From assembly GCA_965116945.1 (NCBI GenBank), contig OZ220734.1, forward strand, positions 372,001 to 436,000: a stretch of 64,000 nt of DNA, given 5' to 3'. The translations under genes were made by a program, and so were the position numbers. This document shows positions 24,321 through 32,618 of the stretch, piece by piece. This DNA is from Plut-88900 sp965116945. GTDB taxonomy: Bacteria; Chloroflexota; Dehalococcoidia; Plut-88900. The notes below the pieces were generated by a model. It made no database searches and was not told the origin of the DNA. It saw only the letters and a program-made list of their open reading frames with translations. Each line of letters begins with the position of its first letter. The stretch's first letter is position 1.

Positions 24321-26027
24321 TTAGCCTTGCTGCCTGCGGTAGACGAAGTACCCTCCGCCGCCGACTACGACTACTGCTGCGATTACGATTATCACGATGG
24401 CCCATACCGGGAATCCACCTTCATCCTCCGGCTCATCAACCACTGGGGTGGCTGTAGGCTCGGCGGGGACCGGTGTGTTGGTCGGGGCGGGAGCGGCCGT
24501 GGCCGTCGGTTGCGGAACCGGTGTGTTGGTGGGTTCCGGCTGCGGGGTGGCCGTGGGCACAGGGGTAGCCGTGGGTGGGACGTACTCGTCACGGTCAAGG
24601 ACCTGGATGGTGACCACGAGGGAAGCGCTGCCGCCGAAGGCGTCGGAGGCGGTTACTTTGAGGGAGTAACTCTTGCGGGTCTCGTAGTCCAAGGGGCCCT
24701 TGGTGCGGAGCTGACCATCGTTTTCGATGTTGAAGGTGTCAGCGGCGGCGCTGGTGATCTCGAAGGTGAGGTCACCGACTGCCGCGGACGCCATAATCGG
24801 GTCGCCGATGCGGACATCAGCGGGGGTATTCTCGTTGATCTGCCGTACGCCCGACTCTTCATCTGAGAAGGTTGGGTTTACGATCCCGACGAGCATGTCC
24901 ACTTCGCCGCCCACGTCCACGCTCATTTTGTCAATGTCCGTGAGCATACCGCTGAAAGTGTATACGCCGTCCGCCTCTTCGCCGTCGGGGGCGGAGGCCA
25001 CGTAGCTGACGGAGTCATCGCCGAGGAGGTAGAAGGTCACGTTCTGACCGTCTACGCTGGCGGACCCATCGCCGAGGCTGGTGGAAACGAAGGAGAAGCC
25101 TTCGGGGAGGGTCTCGACGAGCTTGCCGCCGCCGCCGTAGTTGGATACGGCGACAGTTACCTTGGCCGCGCCGCCGACTGCCACGCCTGCGCTCTCGAAG
25201 GAGCGGGTGGCGGCGGTGGACCCGGCCGGGTTAACGGTCACGCTGTCGTCGCCGGTGATGTCTGCGGACTCGTTGTCCAGGTTCTCGATTGTGCCGGAGA
25301 AGGTGTAGTCACCCGGCTCCCCGGCGATAAGGATGTAGCTCAGGCTGTCGCCTCCGAGGAGGGTGAACCTGAGGCTGTCGTCGCTCACGTTAACGGCGGC
25401 GGAGGAGAGGGTGCTGGACTTGTAGGAGAATCCAGCGGGAAGGGTCTCCATTATGGATGCCGCGGTGCCGTATTCGGTGGCGTTTACGCTTATGGTGATC
25501 TGTTCCCCGCTGTTCACGGAGGTCCGAGATATGGACCTTTCCGCACCGAAGACCGGGTCGGGGATTTCCATGCCGATCACTTCTATGGAAGAGTCTCCGT
25601 CTACTGCCGCTTCTTCCTTGTCGAAGTTGTGGACTGTGCCGGAGAACTCGTGGGTGCCGGCGGTCTGGGAGGCGGTAACGGTGTAGGAGAAGGTTGCCTC
25701 GTCGCCGACGATAATGAAGCGGACGGTCTGCCCATCGGCGGTGGCTGACTCCTCGGTGGAACTTACGAAGGAGAAGCCATCGGGCAGGGTTTCCTTGACC
25801 TGGCCGGCGCCGCCGAGGCCGGAGACCGATATTTCGATCTCCAGCTCGGCGCCGGCGTCTATAGATTCACTTCCGAAGGACCTGGTCGCGCTGTGCTCGC
25901 TTGCATTCACGGCATCCGGCAGCAACAGCGACAGGCCAGCGACCCCGACAATTGCGAGGACTCCCAGCAGCATCAGCGCTTTCTTGACCAAGTCCTTACT
26001 CCTTACTTTCTTCTGCTCTGTCTGCAT
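24321..26027 (-). CDS. Membrane-anchored surface protein: three beta-sandwich repeats, cadherin domain, Pro/Thr stalk, C-terminal TM
   Basis: A 568-residue predicted cell-surface protein. The N-terminal signal has KKALMLLGVLAIVGVAGLSL and a cleavage-type NAS. Three homologous repeats of about 110 residues follow (about 45-155, 160-268 and 270-385). Each starts with an RSF/RSI-type strand and contains ETLPxGFSFVSS or ETLPAGFSYKSS, then TFSYTV and HEFSGT or YTFSGT. A cadherin-like domain covers about 385-487 (INENTPADVRIGDPI, DYETRKSYSLKVTASDAFGG). A stalk of repeated PTATP/PTNTPVP covers about 490-535. The C-terminus is a membrane helix (VWAIVIIVIAAVVVVGGG) with a YRRQQG tail. It sits 21 nt behind the giant cadherin gene and is likely co-translated. 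It may hold the giant protein at the membrane; that is inference. Confidence 0.85.
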   Translation of the reverse strand: MQTEQKKVRSKDLVKKALMLLGVLAIVGVAGLSLLLPDAVNASEHSATRSFGSESIDAGAELEIEISVSGLGGAGQVKETLPDGFSFVSSTEESATADGQTVRFIIVGDEATFSYTVTASQTAGTHEFSGTVHNFDKEEAAVDGDSSIEVIGMEIPDPVFGAERSISRTSVNSGEQITISVNATEYGTAASIMETLPAGFSYKSSTLSSAAVNVSDDSLRFTLLGGDSLSYILIAGEPGDYTFSGTIENLDNESADITGDDSVTVNPAGSTAATRSFESAGVAVGGAAKVTVAVSNYGGGGKLVETLPEGFSFVSTSLGDGSASVDGQNVTFYLLGDDSVSYVASAPDGEEADGVYTFSGMLTDIDKMSVDVGGEVDMLVGIVNPTFSDEESGVRQINENTPADVRIGDPIMASAAVGDLTFEITSAAADTFNIENDGQLRTKGPLDYETRKSYSLKVTASDAFGGSASLVVTIQVLDRDEYVPPTATPVPTATPQPEPTNTPVPQPTATAAPAPTNTPVPAEPTATPVVDEPEDEGGFPVWAIVIIVIAAVVVVGGGGYFVYRRQQG

Positions 26028-26048
26028 TCCAGCCTTTTGGTACCTGTC

Positions 26049-29000
26049 CTACCCGAAGTAGAGGGCGAGGACGGCGTTGACATCGTCCCTGGTTATGATG
26101 TCCAGGAAGTAGTCGTCCACGGCTGTTATTGCTTCATCTTTACTTATTTCACCGTTGTCGTCAGCGTCATATGGGTTGTCCAGTCCGACGTTGTTGACGT
26201 TGATGGTGATCATCACCGAGGCACTGTCCACGCCATCCGAGGCGGTGAGGGTGACGTTGTAGGAGTTGGCGTCGCCCTCGTAGTCCAGGTTGGCGCCCTC
26301 TGCGATGGTGAGCTGGCCGCTGGGCCAGATCTCCACCACGGAGGAGTCGTCCAGGCTGTAGCTGATCTCCTGGCCGTCCGCGTCAGTGGCGACGATGGGG
26401 TCGCCGACCGCAGTACCGGCCTCGGTGTTTTCATCCACGTTGATGGTCACGCTCTCGTCTGCGAAGACGGGGGCACGGTTCTCGGTGGTCACCTTAATGT
26501 CAGCGGCGTCATCGGCGTCGGTCACTTCGACGTTCACCGTGATGGAGTCACTGGCACCCGACGGGTCAGTCGCCGTCAGCGTGATGCTGTAGCTCGACTG
26601 CGTCTCGAAGTCCAGCGCCTTCGCTGTCTTTATCTGCCCGTTCTTCCTGTCCACCTTGAAGGCCTCGTGGCCGTCTCCACTCAGCGAGTAGAGCAGCGCA
26701 TCGGCGTCACCGTCGTTCGCCGTCACCGGCTCTCCAACGTTGGCGTCCTTGGCGTTCTCAGCCACTTCACGGTCCACCGACTCGTCGTCACCAAAGCTCG
26801 GCGCAGAGTTCTGGTTCGGCCTCGGTGTCGCAGCGTTGTCCGTTGTCGCAATGGCTATGTCAATAACCTCGGTGTCGTCTGTTGCGCTAACAGTCGTCAC
26901 GACGGTGTCCGTGTACCTCACCACAGCCGTCAGCCTCTGGGCCGTGGGGTCACCAGCGCTGTCAGCAGGCCCGCCGGTGGTGTCTGCCGCAACAGGCGTG
27001 TAGGTGGACGACGTTGCGCCTTCTATCCAGCAATTAGTCCTCTCGGCGGGAGTCGTCGAAGTGGGATCACACTTCGCACCGAATTTGCCAGCGTTTTCGC
27101 CCGTCGTTGCCAAGGTGCCAAACACCGCCTCTATTTCGTCCTGTTGTATTCCGTCTGCAGGAGTGTCACCATCCGCAATCGTGCCGCCGCCCCTGTACCA
27201 CTGCCACTCGGCGCCCGTTACGCCCTTGTCAGGATCGTCCAAGCTGGCCGTTACCGATATCCCCACCTGCGGCGTTAGCTGCGACAGGGTTATGCTACCG
27301 GCCTCTTCTTCGTTCCTCACCGTGATGCTCACGGCCTGGGAAGTGCTGGACGTGCCGTCAAAGGCCGTTACCGTCACCAGGTACACGTTGTCCCCGTCAG
27401 CCGAGTCCATGGCCTCGAAGCTCGGACCTTCATTGTTTTCAGAGGCCCACCTCAGCGCTGCGCTGCTGTTGAAGTTATCGTTGGGGGCAGAGTCCCCGTC
27501 GGCGTTAACTATCTTCGCTATCTCGAAACGCTTCGCGTCAGCTCCGCTGATCGACCAGGTTATCTTGTCCCGATCTGCATTAGTAGCTTCGGTAGATTCT
27601 TCAGGGTCTCTCGCATTGAACACCGGCAGACCTGTGGAGAAGGCATCAGCGCCACCCTCTTGTGACCGCAGAGCTAACGCTCGCTCCTCAGGCGTGGTTA
27701 CCACGAAGGTTTGGCCAGGTGTGACAATCCTGGCTATTTGTCCGGTTGTCAACCCAGTGGTCACCAGGGTTATCGCCGGCGCTTCGTCCACCGCTGCGAC
27801 CTTGATCGTTACCGTCACCTCGCCTTCCGAACCCGACGGGTCCGTGGCCGTTACCTTCACCATGTATTCCAACGATTGGGGCGTGGGCGGAGTTGTAGTA
27901 CTGTCAGCCTCAGTGGTGACGTACTCTTCAACGTTCAGGAATCTCGTATTGGCATCGCTCTTCAGCGAGATCTGCCCGGTCTTCCTGTCAATCTCGAACA
28001 GAGCATCGGAATTGCCGATCGCCGTTGGTAGTGGGTTGGTAGCGTCAGCAGTGGCAGTGGACGAGGTATAAGTAATGGCGAGCCCGTCCAGCTTGTACAG
28101 CCGCGGGTCGTTGTCGGCGTCCGATGCCGTTACGGGGTTGCCCACGCTGTCGCCGGGCTTCGCCGTCTCCCTCACCGTCCGGGTCTGCTCACTGGTGGTA
28201 GGACTAGCAACAGGCGTTTCATCCGCAAACACAGGCTGGGCGTTGGACACCGGCCTCTTCTCCACCGCAAAGACCGTCACACCGCTGGCAGAGTCTCGCC
28301 CTTCACCAATGCCGTCACTGTAGGTCGCCGTCGCCTGCAGGAAGTAGCCTATGTCGTCAGTCTTCGGCGTGTACGTCGGGGATGTCGCACCGGAGATGTC
28401 GCTAAACTCCCCATCTTCGGACATCGACTTCGACCACTGCCACCTTTCCTGATCAAGGCTGCTCGAATCCTGGTCGCTTACCGACGCCGTCATGGACTCA
28501 CCGGCCTGCGGCTGCAGGTCGTCTATGTCCACAGATCCCATCTCGTCCACGTTCGTCACCGTCACCACAACGTCCGTGGTGCCGCCGGAGGCTCTGACCG
28601 TCACATCGTAGATGTTGTCGGACCCCTCGTCGGCAGGACTCTCGTAGTTGGGGGACTTCTTGAAGGCAAGCACGCCGCCCTCTATCGTGAAGAGGTCCGC
28701 ATCCGCTCCGCCCAGCGACCAGACGATGGCGTCTCCGTCCTGGTCATCGGCTGTGAACGTCGCCACCGGGTCTGTGCCGCCTTCAGCATAGGTGAGGGAG
28801 GACACGGCCGAAATGGTAGCGGCGTCATCGGCGTCGGTCACTTCGACGTTCACCGTGATGGAGTCACTGGCACCCGACGGGTCAGTCGCCGTCAGCGTGA
28901 TGCTGTAGCTCGACTGCGTCTCGAAGTCCAGCGCCTTCGCTGTCTTTATCTGCCCGTTCTTCCTGTCCACCTTGAAGGCCTCGTGGCCGTCTCCACTCAG

Positions 29001-31268
29001 CGAGTAGAGCAGCGCATCGGCGTCACCGTCGTTCGCCGTCACCGGCTCTCCAACGTTGGCGTCCTTGGCGTTCTCAGCCACTTCACGGTCCACCGACTCG
29101 TCGTCACCAAAGCTCGGCGCAGAGTTCTGGTTCGGCCTCGGTGTCGCAGCGTTGTCCGTTGTCGCAATGGCTATGTCACCATCGTCTTTTTCGTCAGGGG
29201 TGCCTGCAGTTATCGTACCGTCGGCATTTCGCGTGTCATTGTCCGTCATGACAGTGTCCGTGTACCTCACCACAGCAGTCAGCCTCTGGGCCGTGGGGTC
29301 ACCAGCGCTGTCATCAGGCCCGCCGGTGGTGTCTGCCGTAACGGGCGTGTAGGTGGACGACGTTGCGCCTTCTATCCAGCAATTAGTCCTCTCGGCGAGA
29401 GTTGCCGAAGTGGGATCACACTTAGCGCCGAATTTGCCAGCGTTTTCGCCCGTCGTTCCCAAGGCGCCAAACAGCGTAACTATTTCATCCTCTTGTATTC
29501 CGTCTGCAGGATCGTCAGTATCCGTAGCTGGGCCGCCCCTGTACCACTGCCACTCGGCGCCCGTTACGCCCTTGTCAGAATCGTCCAAGCTGGCCGTTAC
29601 CGATATCCCCACCTGCGGCGTTAGCTGCGACAGGGTTATGCTACCGGCCTCTTCTTCGTTCCTCACCGTGATGCTCACGGCCTGGGAAGTGCTGGACGTG
29701 CCGTCAAAGGCCGTTACCGTCACCAGGTACACGTTGTCCCCGTCAGCCGAGTCCATGGCCTCGAAGCTCGGACCTTCATTGTTTTCAGAGGCCCACCTCA
29801 GCGCTGCGCTGCTGTTGAAGCCAGCGTTGGGGGCAGATTGCCCGAACGTAGCAGAGGTGTCATCTCCGTCAACTATCTTCGCTATCTCGAAACGCTTCGC
29901 GTCAGCTCCGCTGATCGACCAGGTTATCTTGTCCCGATCTGCATTAGTAGCTTCGGTAGATTCTTCAGGGTCTCTCGCATTGAACACCGGCAGACCTGTG
30001 GAGAAGGCATCAGCGCCACCCTCTTGTGACCGCAGAGCTAACGCTCGCTCCTCAGGCGTGGTTACCACGAAGGTTTGGCCAGGTGTGACAATCCTGGCTG
30101 TTTGGTCGGCTCCCAACCCAGCGGTCACCAGGGTTATCGCCGGCGCTTCGTCCACCGCTGCGACCTTGATCGTTACCGTCACCTCGCCTTCCGAACCCGA
30201 CGGGTCCGTGGCCGTTACCTTCACCATGTATTCCAACGATTGGGGCGTGGGCGGAGTTGTAGTACTGTCAGCCTCAGTGGTGACGTACTCTTCAACGTTC
30301 AGGAATCTCGTATTGGCATCGCTCTTCAGCGAGATCTGCCCGGTCTTCCTGTCAATCTCGAACAGAGCATCGGAATTGTCGATCGCCGTTGGTAGTGGGT
30401 TGGTAGCGTCAGCAGTGGCAGTGGACGAGGTATAAACAATGGCGAGCCCGTCCAGCTTGTACAGCCGCGGGTCGTTGTCGGCGTCCGATGCCGTTACGGG
30501 GTTGCCCACGCTGTCGCCGGGCTTCGCCGTCTCCCTCACCGTCCGGGTCTGCTCACTGGTGGTAGGACTAGCAACAGGCGTTTCATCCGCAAACACAGGC
30601 TGGGCGTTGGACACCGGCCTCTTCTCCACCGCAAAGACCGTCACACCGCTGGCAGAGTCTCGCCCTTCACCAATGCCGTCACTGTAGGTCGCCGTCGCCT
30701 GCAGGAAGTAGCCTATGTCGTCAGTCTTCGGCGTGTACGTCGGGGATGTCGCACCGGAGATGTCGCTAAACTCCCCATCTTCGGACATCGACTTCGACCA
30801 CTGCCACCTTTCCTGATCAAGGCTGCTCGAATCCTGGTCGCTTACCGACGCCGTCATGGACTCACCGGCCTGCGGCTGCAGGTCGTCTATGTCCACAGAT
30901 CCCATCTCGTCCACGTTCGTCACAATAACTACAACGTCACGGGTCCCGCCCGAGGCTCTCAACGTCACATCGTAGGTGTTGTCGGACCCCTCGTCGGCAG
31001 GACTCTCGTAGTTGGGGGACTTCTTGAAGGCAAGCACGCCGCCTTCTATCGTGAAGAGGTCCGCATCCGCTCCGCTCAGCGACCAGACGGCAGGGTCTCC
31101 GTCCTGATCCGTCGCCGTAAACGTCGCCACGGGGCCAGTGCCGCCCTCAGCGTAGTTAAACGACGTGTCCTGGGCGAAGGCCGCAGGCACGAAGGGTACG
31201 ATGAGCGACAGCGCGAGAGCGACAATGGCTATTCGGGCTATCAGCGATTTGAAGGGTCTTTTAAGCAT
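26049..31268 (-). CDS. Giant secreted cadherin-repeat protein with C-terminal EF-hand tag
   Basis: A 1739-residue protein from ATG 31268 (GTGAGG 7 nt upstream; the longer frame to 31340 would precede the likely promoter). The signal peptide is MLKRPFKSLIARIAIVALAL, ending AAFA. The body alternates cadherin-like domains (typical VDREVAENAKDANVGEPVTA, GQIKTAKALDFETQSSYSIT, TATDPSGASDS) with Ig-like modules (RWQWSKSMSEDG and SPTYTPKTDDIGYFLQATAT). Residues about 10-790 and 795-1570 are near-identical copies. A final cadherin domain leads to a C-terminal EF-hand tail, YDADDNGEISKDEAITAVDD then YFLDIITRDDVNAVLALYFG. No membrane anchor or sortase signal is visible. Acidic DxD/DxDxD motifs suggest calcium binding. 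Likely an adhesin or matrix protein. Confidence 0.88.
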   Translation of the reverse strand: MLKRPFKSLIARIAIVALALSLIVPFVPAAFAQDTSFNYAEGGTGPVATFTATDQDGDPAVWSLSGADADLFTIEGGVLAFKKSPNYESPADEGSDNTYDVTLRASGGTRDVVVIVTNVDEMGSVDIDDLQPQAGESMTASVSDQDSSSLDQERWQWSKSMSEDGEFSDISGATSPTYTPKTDDIGYFLQATATYSDGIGEGRDSASGVTVFAVEKRPVSNAQPVFADETPVASPTTSEQTRTVRETAKPGDSVGNPVTASDADNDPRLYKLDGLAIVYTSSTATADATNPLPTAIDNSDALFEIDRKTGQISLKSDANTRFLNVEEYVTTEADSTTTPPTPQSLEYMVKVTATDPSGSEGEVTVTIKVAAVDEAPAITLVTAGLGADQTARIVTPGQTFVVTTPEERALALRSQEGGADAFSTGLPVFNARDPEESTEATNADRDKITWSISGADAKRFEIAKIVDGDDTSATFGQSAPNAGFNSSAALRWASENNEGPSFEAMDSADGDNVYLVTVTAFDGTSSTSQAVSITVRNEEEAGSITLSQLTPQVGISVTASLDDSDKGVTGAEWQWYRGGPATDTDDPADGIQEDEIVTLFGALGTTGENAGKFGAKCDPTSATLAERTNCWIEGATSSTYTPVTADTTGGPDDSAGDPTAQRLTAVVRYTDTVMTDNDTRNADGTITAGTPDEKDDGDIAIATTDNAATPRPNQNSAPSFGDDESVDREVAENAKDANVGEPVTANDGDADALLYSLSGDGHEAFKVDRKNGQIKTAKALDFETQSSYSITLTATDPSGASDSITVNVEVTDADDAATISAVSSLTYAEGGTDPVATFTADDQDGDAIVWSLGGADADLFTIEGGVLAFKKSPNYESPADEGSDNIYDVTVRASGGTTDVVVTVTNVDEMGSVDIDDLQPQAGESMTASVSDQDSSSLDQERWQWSKSMSEDGEFSDISGATSPTYTPKTDDIGYFLQATATYSDGIGEGRDSASGVTVFAVEKRPVSNAQPVFADETPVASPTTSEQTRTVRETAKPGDSVGNPVTASDADNDPRLYKLDGLAITYTSSTATADATNPLPTAIGNSDALFEIDRKTGQISLKSDANTRFLNVEEYVTTEADSTTTPPTPQSLEYMVKVTATDPSGSEGEVTVTIKVAAVDEAPAITLVTTGLTTGQIARIVTPGQTFVVTTPEERALALRSQEGGADAFSTGLPVFNARDPEESTEATNADRDKITWSISGADAKRFEIAKIVNADGDSAPNDNFNSSAALRWASENNEGPSFEAMDSADGDNVYLVTVTAFDGTSSTSQAVSITVRNEEEAGSITLSQLTPQVGISVTASLDDPDKGVTGAEWQWYRGGGTIADGDTPADGIQQDEIEAVFGTLATTGENAGKFGAKCDPTSTTPAERTNCWIEGATSSTYTPVAADTTGGPADSAGDPTAQRLTAVVRYTDTVVTTVSATDDTEVIDIAIATTDNAATPRPNQNSAPSFGDDESVDREVAENAKDANVGEPVTANDGDADALLYSLSGDGHEAFKVDRKNGQIKTAKALDFETQSSYSITLTATDPSGASDSITVNVEVTDADDAADIKVTTENRAPVFADESVTINVDENTEAGTAVGDPIVATDADGQEISYSLDDSSVVEIWPSGQLTIAEGANLDYEGDANSYNVTLTASDGVDSASVMITINVNNVGLDNPYDADDNGEISKDEAITAVDDYFLDIITRDDVNAVLALYFG
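26503..28794. repeat. Internal tandem duplication of the giant cadherin gene, copy 1 (C-terminal half)
   Basis: About 2.3 kb that matches 28819-31157 almost base for base, offset 2316 nt at its left end and about 2364 nt further on because of small in-frame indels. Differences cluster in two short stretches (near 26850-27180 and 28560-28620). Confidence 0.9.
28819..31157. repeat. Internal tandem duplication of the giant cadherin gene, copy 2 (N-terminal half)
   Basis: Partner of 26503-28794. Both copies run from the YAEGG segment to the VEVTDADDAA segment of the protein. Near-identity at silent sites indicates a recent duplication or ongoing conversion. Confidence 0.9.
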
Positions 31269-31338
31269 GAGCTGCCTCACTTTGTGGAGTCTTGGGACGG
31301 GGACAACATTTCCATAGCTATTCGCACAATTGCGGGGC

Positions 31339-31368
31339 ATGTTAGCACCGCCTTTCGAGTCGTGTCAA
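31339..31368 (-). promoter_or_regulatory. Probable promoter of the giant cadherin/anchor-protein operon
   Basis: On the minus strand TTGACA (plus 31363-31368), an 18-nt spacer and TAACAT (plus 31339-31344) lie about 70 nt before the ATG at 31268. A perfect TATAAT (plus 31384-31389) lies further upstream but has no good -35. Confidence 0.5.
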
Positions 31369-31469
31369 TATGCCACAGGCGCTATTATAGGGGACAATTT
31401 CACAAAGGGGTAGGGTTGTCAAGGATGAATCCTGTCGGGATGGGGGAATTGGGGGAGGTGGATGGAAGG

Positions 31470-31543
31470 TTGATTGGGTTTGATTGAACATTGATTGAAC
31501 TTTGATTGAACTTTGATTGAACTCGTAGCTGTTTTGATTGAAC
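31470..31543. repeat. Helically phased decamer array TTGATTGAAC
   Basis: The decamer TTGATTGAAC starts at 31480, 31491, 31502, 31513 and 31534, with a degenerate copy (TTGATTGGGT) at 31470. Spacings are 10, 11, 11, 11 and 21 nt, so all copies face the same side of the helix. It lies about 110-200 nt upstream of the minus-strand promoter. This could be a cooperative regulator-binding array. Confidence 0.8.
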
Positions 31544-31573
31544 GACGCCTGAAGGGGGAAACGGGGGGGAGAA

Positions 31574-31656
31574 GGGGAATGTTACGGGTGTGATCTGGAA
31601 AGAGTGAGGTGTTCGTTTCGGAGGGATGGATTCCCAACTCCTCGGGAATGACGGAT
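31574..31656. repeat. REP-like unit, copy 1
   Basis: An 83-nt unit ending in the palindrome ATTCCCAACTCCTCGGGAAT followed by GACGGAT. It matches 31855-31937 with one or two substitutions. Confidence 0.85.
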
Positions 31657-31854
31657 GAGGGGGAGGGAGGAGGACTGGGGAGTCGGGGGGGAGGGGCGGT
31701 AGAGGATACATTAACGAGGTGTGGTCTCCTGGGGCCAGGGTTGTGTGGGTTGGAGGGAAATAGGCCAAAGGAATCGTGGGAAATGATAACACTGTGAGTC
31801 AAGGGGGACAAGAGGGGTTTTTGCAGGGGGTTTTGAAATGGTCGGGGGGGGGGG

Positions 31855-31987
31855 GGGGAATGTTACGGGTGTGATCTGGAAAGAGTGAGGTGTTCGTTTC
31901 GGAGGGATGGATTCCCGACTCCTCGGGAATGACGGATAGGGATGGGGGTGCGCGTGGCGCAGGTGCGTCCCTCTAGTTTGGTACTGG
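31855..31987. repeat. REP-like unit, copy 2 (extended)
   Basis: Contains the perfect palindrome ATTCCCGACTCCTCGGGAAT (8-bp arms) plus a second block with GCGCGTGGCGCAGGTGCGT and TCTAGTTTGGTACTGG. The left part is shared with copy 1 and the right part with copy 3. Confidence 0.85.
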
Positions 31988-32086
31988 AGGGGAAGGGGGA
32001 GGGTATAAGAATAAGGAATACGTGCGCGCGAGGGGGGAGGGGGGGGATACAAAAGGCGTGGATTACAGGGTCGGAGGCGATTGTTC

Positions 32087-32174
32087 CGGAGGGATGGATT
32101 CCCGACTCCTCGGGAATGACGGATAGGGATGTGGGTGCGCGTGGCGCACGCACGTCCATCTAGTTTGGTACTGG
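32087..32174. repeat. REP-like unit, copy 3
   Basis: Shares ATTCCCGACTCCTCGGGAAT, GACGGATAGGGATG and CTAGTTTGGTACTGG with copy 2. The intervening GC-rich block has changed to GGCGCACGCACGT, forming a different short palindrome. Confidence 0.85.
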
Positions 32175-32306
32175 GGGGAGGGACAATAAGAATAGGAATG
32201 CGCGTGCGCGCGAGGGGGGTGGGGGGAACTTCGGGGGGGTGGGGGACGTTAGGGAAGAGGGAGGGATTTGACATAGTGTGAGGAAGGTTGAGAAAATCTG
32301 ACTCTG

Positions 32307-32334
32307 TTCAAAAACTGGACTAAGACTGTATAGT
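32307..32334 (+). promoter_or_regulatory. Possible promoter of the cadherin/FN3 giant gene
   Basis: TTCAAA (32307-32312), a 16-nt spacer and TATAGT (32329-32334). It would give a leader of about 280 nt before ATG 32619. The -35 is weak, so this is tentative. Confidence 0.3.
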
Positions 32335-32449
32335 AAGGAATGGACTTTTTCTTTTTTAGTTCTCCCCAGTCGGGCGCGGGGGCCCGGGGGAGGGAAGAAA
32401 ACGGGTGAGATATGAGAATGGCGATAGGTAAGTCGGGGGTGGTGCACTG

Positions 32450-32476
32450 TCACCTTCGCCCATCAAGGGAGAGGGG
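32450..32476. repeat. Decayed copy of the CCCTCTCCC REP-like repeat
   Basis: CGCCCATCAAGGGAGAGGGG matches the right half of the repeat at 7090-7128. The left arm has lost its complement, so it can no longer form the full hairpin. Confidence 0.6.
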
Positions 32477-32618
32477 TTTGGATGCGCTCACGCGTGGGTG
32501 CGCAGGTGTATTCCTATTCTTATATGGGTCGGGGGAGGGGTGGGTGTAGAGGAGGGAGTGCGGAGTTGTAAAAACCCCGGCAGGGTGTCGGGGGAGAACC
32601 AGCGAGCAAGGTGAAGTC

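Larger units (their letters stand above)
31390..32618. other. Repeat-rich intergenic region between divergent giant surface-protein genes
   Basis: About 1.2 kb with no credible gene: the open frames in it are rich in Pro, Ser or Gly and are shadows of repeats. It contains phased decamers (31470-31543), three copies of a REP-like palindrome unit (31574-32174), long G-runs including 14 or more consecutive G near 31844-31858, a possible promoter (32307-32334) and a decayed CCCTCTCCC repeat (32450-32476). The strong G/C strand asymmetry over much of it is unusual compared with the rest of the window. Confidence 0.7.

Noticed and set aside
24327..30435. Long plus-strand open frames opposite the giant cadherin gene (up to 461 codons)
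   Set aside because: They are antisense to a clearly coding, repetitive GC-rich gene. They repeat with its duplication and carry no independent motif or ribosome site.
31470..31543. Decamer array considered as a replication iteron or a CRISPR
   Set aside because: There is no rep gene, no spacers and no palindromic repeat. The units are only 10-11 nt and contiguous.
31844..31858. Poly-G run considered as a phase-variation tract
   Set aside because: It is not within a gene or between promoter elements of a clear promoter. It may matter for expression but nothing supports a switch, and it could be a sequencing artefact.
31400..32453. Several open frames of about 90-190 codons on the minus strand in the region between the giant genes (Pro/Ser-rich)
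   Set aside because: They are frame shadows of the G-rich and palindromic repeats, with no ribosome sites or domains. Their repeated peptide words come from the REP-like copies.
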